DNA of 19,559 nucleotides, taken from Anaeromyces robustus (Eukaryota > Neocallimastigomycota > Neocallimastigomycetes > Neocallimastigales > Neocallimastigaceae). Under the pieces are notes generated by a model. That model was not told the origin of the DNA, ran no database searches, and worked only from the letters and a program-made list of their open reading frames with translations. The translations under genes were made by a program, and so were the position numbers. The first letter of the stretch is position 1; every line of letters begins with the position of its first letter. Positions 13,832-19,559 of this stretch are shown here, one piece after another. The stretch spans positions 217,501 to 237,059 of the forward strand of contig MCFG01000051.1 in NCBI GenBank assembly GCA_002104895.1. Reading direction: 5' to 3'.

Positions 13832-13889
13832 TTATAAATATATTAAAGTTTTATATTTAATTAAATATAAAACTTTAATATATTTATAA
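13832..13889. repeat. Perfect 58-bp palindrome (29-bp arms, no spacer)
   Basis: The arms 13832-13860 and 13861-13889 are exact reverse complements with centre TTTAATTAAA. The match stops at the next base on each side. The arms include non-repetitive text (TTAAAGTTTTATATTTAA), so this is not just an AT run. Confidence 0.9.
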
Positions 13890-14613
13890 ATAGTTGTTAA
13901 TGTAAAAAAAAAAAAAAGATTTGATCCTATAAATTAAATTAAATATATTAAATTATATATGGATTCATATATTGAATGTATTAAATAATTAAATATTTCT
14001 ATTTAAATATATATAAAACGTAATACATTAAAAATTCTTTAATGTAAAAAAAAAATATTTTGTAGAAAGATATATAATTATAATTATAATTATAATTATA
14101 AATTTATTTTTTAAGAATTAAATAATAAAAAATTACGTTTAAAAAAAAAAAAAAAAGAATTTTTTTTTGTTTTAGAAAAAATTAAAAAAAATTAAGATAT
14201 AATATATTGTAATATATTATAATATATGTGATAATATATGTAATAATATATTCTAATATATTATTTATTATAAATTTAATTAAATCCAAACAATATATTG
14301 ATTTTTCCCTTATTAAGCAAGTTTTACATTCCCTACAATTTCAATATGTAACGTTTTAAGATAATATATTATACAATATAATCTAATATATATTGTATTA
14401 TTAATTAATTTATTTTCAATTTTTATTTTCTTTTTTTTTAAATTTTTTTTTATTTTTTAAAAAATTTCAACATTTTTTAAGGTTACACCATTGAATTAAA
14501 AAAGATGGCAATAAAAATAAAAAATAAAAAATGAATGAATGAATTATGAAATGTTAACTCAACTACACATACCAAGTTATAATAAATATATAAATAAATA
14601 ACAAAACTAAACG

Positions 14614-14673
14614 ATTAAATAATTAATCACATACTTACTTAACAATTAAATAATTAATCACATACTTACTTAA
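14614..14673. repeat. Two-copy 31-bp-period tandem repeat
   Basis: A 29-base block (ATTAAATAATTAATCACATA followed by CTTACTTAA) occurs at 14614-14642 and again exactly at 14645-14673. Confidence 0.88.
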
Positions 14674-14815
14674 TAATATTAATTAATAGTAATTAATAGT
14701 AGTTAATCTTTAATATTTAAATAATTATAAAATGACTTTTATTCCTATATGTATTTTTATTTAATACTTTCATTTATTTAGTAATTTAAAGTTTTATAAT
14801 GATTCAATCTTTAAT

Positions 14816-14850
14816 AATAATAATAATAATAATAATTAATAAATAATAAT

Positions 14851-14911
<61 letters not shown>
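14816..14911. repeat. (AAT)n microsatellite
   Basis: A long AAT trinucleotide array with two small interruptions near 14837-14851. Confidence 0.9.
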
Positions 14912-14914
<3 letters not shown>

Positions 14915-14965
14915 GCCAAGATAGAACTTTTTACATATAAAGAAATATTAGAGTTAAAATAAAAA

Positions 14966-15040
14966 TCATATACTGAATTCACCATAAGCATCATCACAGT
15001 TTACAGTTACTACATAATTTTTCTTTCTTTCATAGAAATT
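14966..15040 (-). pseudogene. Possible short coding relic or isolated terminal exon, minus strand
   Basis: The minus strand reads 24 codons, NFYERKKNYVVTVN then CDDAYGEFSI, before TGA (complement of 14966-14968), and is closed upstream by TAA at 15041-15043. The composition is less A+T-skewed than its surroundings and the residue mix looks protein-like. No ATG, no matching upstream exon and no family were recognised. It could be a decayed gene end, a terminal exon of an unseen spliced gene, or chance. Confidence 0.2.
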
Positions 15041-15050
15041 TTATATATAG

Positions 15051-15108
15051 TAATAATAAATAAATAAATAAATAAATAAATAATAAACAAATAAATAAAT
15101 AATAATAT
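15051..15108. repeat. (AAAT)n / (AAT)n microsatellite
   Basis: Tetranucleotide AAAT run with AAT and one CAAA interruption. Confidence 0.85.
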
Positions 15109-15816
15109 ATTTACATTTATATTATATTTATATTATATTAAACTATTATATTTATATAATATTAAATTATTTATTTTATATTTAATTTAATTTATTTATT
15201 ATATTTATTTATTTCTGTTTAGTTTTTTTTTTTTTTCCATGGTTGATTTATTTTTTTTATTTTTAATAATTATTAATAATAATAATATTATTAATAATAA
15301 TTAACCGTTACTAAAAAATTTATTTTATAATATATTAGAAAAAAAAATGAATATATTTAATATATTTAATATTAAATTTTTTATTTTTTTAGTTTATTTT
15401 ATTTTCTGTAAATTTTCTTAGAAAAGTGTTCAATAATATATATAAATATTAGCTAATTTTTTTTTATACCTACTTTTTTAATTTTTTTTTAAATATCGTT
15501 AAAAAAAGTTTAAAGTATTATATGTAAGTATTGAAATTATAATAATAAATGAAAATTTTATTATTATTATTATTATATAGAATTACATAGTGAATTTATT
15601 TACTTATACATACATTTGACAAATAATTTATAATATTAAGAGAGATAATATATTTAAATTAAATATAAATCTACAATATAAATCTTTAAATAACATATAT
15701 ATTATATTATATATATAATATAATAATATTAATAAAATATTATTAACTTTTTTTTTTTTTTAAAATAATAATATAATTAAATAAATAATAATCAAATTAA
15801 TTTTTATATAATAATA

Positions 15817-15840
15817 ATGGATATAACATTAAAGCGTTAA
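15817..15840 (+). promoter_or_regulatory. Seven-codon upstream ORF in the leader of the 15868 gene
   Basis: ATG GAT ATA ACA TTA AAG CGT TAA ends 27 bases before the ATG at 15868. The leader also carries a near-tandem TTAAAGC (15829-15835 and 15837-15843). If the transcript starts upstream, this uORF could dampen translation. There is no transcript evidence. Confidence 0.35.
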
Positions 15841-15867
15841 AGCAATATAGTAGGATTAAATAACAAC

Positions 15868-16299
15868 ATGAGTAATAACGAAATGCTTAGTCAAATTGAT
15901 AACAACAACAATGATAATAATATTATAAAATTTCAACGAAAAACCCATGAATATTTTAGTCGTCGTCCACCATTTGAAAAATTTTATATTGATTCTGAAA
16001 AGGAATTAAATAAATTTTATTCAATATTTTCAAATGCAATAAATCTAGATCAACAATATTTAGATAACAATACAGTATTTATTCAAGTTAAACAAGCTAG
16101 TTCTGGAAGTATTAAATGGGAATTATCTTCAGTTACATTTAATAATAATAATGTCAATTTAAATATTGTATGTCCACATTCATTAGCTAATAGATGTTTT
16201 ACTTGTGATATGGCATTTTGGTATTTTGTAGCTGTAATTCCAAATAATATGTTAAAAAACTTAAATTTAATAGGTTGGAAAAAACCATCAGAAATATGA
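15868..16299 (+). CDS. Intronless 143-aa protein with GSI...TCDMxxW motif, bacterial-type small hypothetical
   Basis: A single uninterrupted frame from ATG (context AACAACATGAGT) to TGA. The first 20 residues are Asn-rich low complexity (MSNNEMLSQIDNNNNDNNII). The folded part begins near FEKFYIDSEKELNKFYSIFS (36-55), followed by YLDNNTVFIQVK, SSGSIKW (78-84), an alternating beta pattern (ELSSVTFNNNNVNLNIV) and TCDMAFWYFVAVIP (112-125). It ends with LKNLNLIGWKKP. The order 'residue-window helix, hydrophobic strand, sGSI, strands, TCDMaxW, hydrophobic strand' matches small uncharacterised proteins I associate with gut Firmicutes, with a PrcB-like beta fold. That is recognition from memory, not a search. 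There is no signal peptide or membrane segment, so it is probably cytosolic. Cysteines are at 102, 110 and 113. Lack of introns, in contrast to the two spliced genes here, fits acquisition from a rumen or gut bacterium followed by addition of an Asn-rich N-terminus. Biochemical role unknown. Confidence 0.82.
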   Translation: MSNNEMLSQIDNNNNDNNIIKFQRKTHEYFSRRPPFEKFYIDSEKELNKFYSIFSNAINLDQQYLDNNTVFIQVKQASSGSIKWELSSVTFNNNNVNLNIVCPHSLANRCFTCDMAFWYFVAVIPNNMLKNLNLIGWKKPSEI

Positions 16300-16684
16300 A
16301 ATTATAATATAGCAAAATAAAATAAAAATAAAAACAAAAACAAAAATCAAGATAAAAATAAAAAAATAAAATGTATCTTTCATATAAACATATACTATAT
16401 AATAATAATTATCTTCAATATTAAAAAAAAATAAAATAAAATAGAATAGAATAAATATATAATAAATATTAAAATAAAAATAGAAATAAAATAAAAATAA
16501 ATATAAAAATAAAAATAAAATATTGATTCGAAATTATTTAATATTTAATATTTAATATTTTATTTATAAAAATGAAAAATATCAATTTTTAAAGATGTTC
16601 TTTATATTTATAGGATTTTGTATGAAATGTATTTAAAATATTTTTAAAATAAATAATTATATAATTAAATAATTAAAACCTTTC

Positions 16685-16870
16685 AAAATGTAAATAAATA
16701 AATAAATAAATAGATAAATAAATAAATAGATAAATAAATAAATAGATAAATAAATAAAAAAATAAAAAAATAAATAGATAAATAAATAAAAAATAAATAA
16801 ATAAATAAATAGATAAATATATTATTAAATAAATAAATAAATAAAAATGTATAATAAATAAGTAAATAGA
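16685..16870. repeat. (AAAT)n array with periodic AGAT variants
   Basis: Tetranucleotide array in which every fourth unit or so reads AGAT, giving a higher-order period of about 16 bases in its first third. It degrades toward AAAAAAT and AAGT variants on the right. Confidence 0.85.
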
Positions 16871-18525
16871 TAAAAAAGTAAATTTATTATAAAGATATCT
16901 TAATATATAAAGTTAAGTATTTTTTAATATTTTTTTTATTTATACTTTTTTAATTTTTCTATTATTAATTAAAGTTACTAAATGTATATTATTAATAAAT
17001 ATTATATTGTTTATATATATTAGAGTATATTGATAATATATATACAATATTTATTTCATCTTATAAATTATATATGTTACATAATATATAAATAATATAT
17101 ATATAATATATTTAATATAAATTTAATATATATTTTAAATTGAATGTAATAAGTAGATATTATATATATAAAAATAATAATTATAATTACAAAAAAAAAA
17201 CAGAAAAAAAAAACAGAAAAAGAAGAAAAATTTTATAATTAACAAAAATATATAATATATAAAATAATATATAAGATAATATATAAGATAATATATTATT
17301 AATATTAATAAATTAAATCATATGAATTTATTTTAATTCAAAATGATTTATATTTTATATATAAGAAGAATAATATGATTTTTATAATTTTAAAAAAAAA
17401 ATAGGAAATATTAATTATTAAAGTATATTTAATACTTAATAAATAATAAATAATAAATAATAATAATAATAAAAAATATTAATATTTGTTAATAATAATA
17501 GTAATAATAATATTAGTTATTTAATAATAGTAATAATAATAGTAATAATAGTAATACAATAATAATAGAAACAACAACAATAATAATAAAAAATACTAAT
17601 AATATTAATGCTACTATTATTAATACTATTATGACTTTAATAAATAATATGATAATAGTTTTAGGAAAGTTTTTATTTTTATTTTTAATCCTAATAATTA
17701 TTAGTATTTTATTATTAAAATAAAAAAAAATTATTTATTAAAATTTTTATTATTTTTATTTAGTATTTAATAATTTATTATTGTTTATTAATTATTAGTT
17801 TATTTTTTTATTTTATTTTATATATTAGAGATTATATTTTATTATATTGATCTATTAATTTATATATATATTTATTTATATTATATTATATATAAAATTT
17901 TCAATATTAAATAAAATTTATTTATTTATTTATTTATTTATTTATTAATCAATTCTACATTTTATTTGATTGTACCTAAATTAAAGAATAAAATAAGTAA
18001 TAAAAAATAAAAAAAAAAAAAAAGTGTAATAAATAAATTAATAAAGATTTTTTTTTATTCTTTTTTTTTTTTTTTCTTTTTGAAATATTTAATTTTTTTT
18101 TATTGAAATTCTGTTTTTTATTAAATCTTTTTTTTTTTTATTAATCAACATATTTGAAAAAAAAAAAAAAAAATAGTAAAAAAAAGAAAAAGAGAAAAAA
18201 AAAAAGTTTTTTTATTTAAAAAATAGAAAATAGATATCAATTAGTTTTTTTTTAGTATTTAAAAGAAAGAAGTATTTTTTTAAATAAGAAACACGTTAAT
18301 TATTAATAATTATATTCTTTTTTTCCTATTTTGTTAGAACAATGTCTGTATAGTTTTACAAAAAATATTTTTATACAATATTAAGAAAAAGAAAAACAAT
18401 AATAAAATAGATTAACATTTTTGTGTGGAAGTATATATATATATATATAAAATGTTATCGTATATATGATTGTTACCCGAACAAAATTTTTATAACTTTT
18501 TTTTGTATAATATTATTTAACAGAA

Positions 18526-18547
18526 AAAACAACAACAACAACAACAA
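18526..18547. repeat. (CAA)n short microsatellite
   Basis: Six or so CAA/ACA units in the spacer. The strand asymmetry stands out from the AT-only repeats elsewhere. Confidence 0.8.
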
Positions 18548-19458
18548 AAAACACAAAAAATATATATTTTAATAAATATATATACAAGAAAATAAAAAAA
18601 AAAAGTAAATAATTATTGTTAAAAATATGTGTAAAAATTAAAAATAATTGAATATAATACACTAATTAAATGTTATATATAATTTTTCAATGTTAAAATA
18701 TCAATTAATAAAATAAAAAAAAAAAAAGAAAAGCAAAACTATAATAAAGAGAAACAAGAAAAAAAACAGAGAAATTAACCAAACAAAAAAGAAAAGAGAA
18801 AAAAGAGAAAAATTAATAAAAAGAAAAAAAAAACATATATAATCAATTTTGTTAAATATTTATATTCTTTAATTAAAGTAAAAAAAAAAAAAAAATTCCT
18901 TTTTCTTTATTTTATTTTATTTTAGAATAAATAAATAAAATTAGTATTTTCTTTCAATTATTCGAAAAACTCTATCAAACAAAAAGAAAAACAAAAACGG
19001 TTAAACTAGAATTCTTTAGTCTTCAATAAATTTATTTTTTTCAAAAATATTTAATCTTTATTAATACATTCAATAATAAGAAACAAAAGAACAAAATAAA
19101 ATAGAATAGAATAAAATAAGTATTATTCAATACTAAATAAAGAGATATTTTTGATTAAATAAAATTTTAAATTCTTGAAAATAGTAAAAAAAAAAAAAAA
19201 AAAACCAATAAAATTCAGGTTTTAATAATTAACAGTTTTCATATTTATTTTTGGTAATTTATTTAAACTATAACAATATATATATTTTTATTTTTATTTA
19301 AAGAAAAAAAAAAAAAGGAAAACATAAATATATTATTATTTTTTTTCTTAAGTTAAGGATATTAATATAATACACACATAAAAAAAAAAAAACAAGAAAA
19401 TTAAAAAAAAGAATAGTAAAAACAAATTAGTAAAAAAAAAAAAAATATAATATTAAAA

Positions 19459-19559
19459 ATGCCACAAGAAGATATGTATTTAATACTTCATTAATAAAGA
19501 ATTAGAAATACAGTAGCTTTATCAGCGGAAATTGAAAAAAAAAACTATTGGAAAAAAAA
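19459..19559 (+). pseudogene. Possible 5' end of a gene, interrupted by in-frame TAATAA and cut by the window edge
   Basis: From ATG at 19459 the frame reads MPQEDMYLILH, then two consecutive TAA codons (19492-19497), then RIRNTVALSAEIEKKNYWKK to the window end, all in the same phase. Both halves look like genuine coding text. Reading each TAA as a one-base change from CAA would give continuous Gln-Gln. Explanations are a pseudogene, an assembly or base-call error, two unrelated stretches, or a tiny intron. GTATTT at 19476 to TAG at 19505 keeps the frame, but at 30 bases it is far shorter than the other introns here (135-302). No family recognised. Confidence 0.35.

Larger units (their letters stand above)
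13535..15867. other. A+T-rich intergenic spacer, no intact gene recognised
   Basis: About 2.3 kb between the SINE-like element and the small intronless gene. It holds a 58-bp perfect palindrome, a 31-bp tandem repeat, AAT and AAAT microsatellites and a short coding-like patch on the minus strand, each described separately. A patch of higher complexity at about 14281-14360 has short open stretches on both strands but no convincing gene. Confidence 0.7.
16300..19458. other. A+T-rich intergenic spacer, no gene recognised
   Basis: About 3.2 kb of simple sequence and homopolymers. Slightly more complex patches (about 18290-18370 and 18440-18500, the latter with TTGTT-ACCCG-AACAA) gave no convincing reading frame or RNA fold. 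The right end, from about 18900 onward, becomes purine-rich A/G text that may be the leader or promoter of the sequence starting at 19459. Confidence 0.7.

Noticed and set aside
14236-14357. Open stretch of about 35 codons on the + strand, with a second one on the minus strand over the same patch
   Set aside because: The overlapping open stretches on both strands are short, lack a start or splice sites, and are within chance over a spacer this long.
19492-19497. Reassignment of TAA to Gln in this genome
   Set aside because: The membrane-protein and CotH genes both end naturally at TAA directly after complete domains or tails, and no in-frame TAA occurs inside their exons.

Overview
The window looks like nuclear DNA of an anaerobic gut fungus (Neocallimastigomycota, the Neocallimastix/Piromyces/Anaeromyces type). 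The evidence is extreme A+T richness, long poly-A/poly-T and AAT/ATT tracts, GT-AG introns of about 135-302 bases, and a secreted CotH-domain protein ending in hevein-type chitin-binding modules. A Dictyostelium-like genome shares the composition, but the CotH plus CBM18 architecture points to a fungus. No species is claimed.

Layout, left to right. (1) 192-2345, + strand: six spliced exons forming the 3' part of a two-pass membrane protein whose 5' end lies outside the window. (2) 2346-6288: about 3.9 kb of A+T-rich spacer with simple repeats. (3) 6289-9844, + strand: a complete six-exon gene for an 805-residue secreted protein made of a signal peptide, a CotH kinase-like domain, a Lys/Thr/Glu linker and three CBM18 modules. 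(4) 9845-13073: A+T-rich spacer. (5) 13074-13534: a roughly 430-bp G+C-richer island (about 42% GC by hand count) on the minus strand. It has pol III A-box- and B-box-like motifs at one end, a short A tail at the other, and exact 15-bp flanking direct repeats, so it is read as a tRNA-derived SINE-like retroposon. (6) 13535-15867: spacer with a perfect 58-bp palindrome, a 31-bp tandem repeat and a short coding-like relic. (7) 15868-16299, + strand: an intronless 143-residue protein with a bacterial-looking GSI...TCDMxxW fold, a candidate for horizontal acquisition. (8) 16300-19458: spacer. (9) 19459-19559, + strand: the possible start of another gene, interrupted in frame by TAATAA and cut by the window edge.

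Nothing suggests a shared pathway: the genes are far apart, all on the + strand and separately transcribed. The CotH-CBM18 protein is probably a cell-wall or surface protein. The first gene is probably a membrane receptor or sensor component. The small intronless protein is probably cytosolic and of unknown role. The exon models were built by hand from reading-frame continuity and splice consensus, with no transcript support. Every internal junction listed keeps the frame open.
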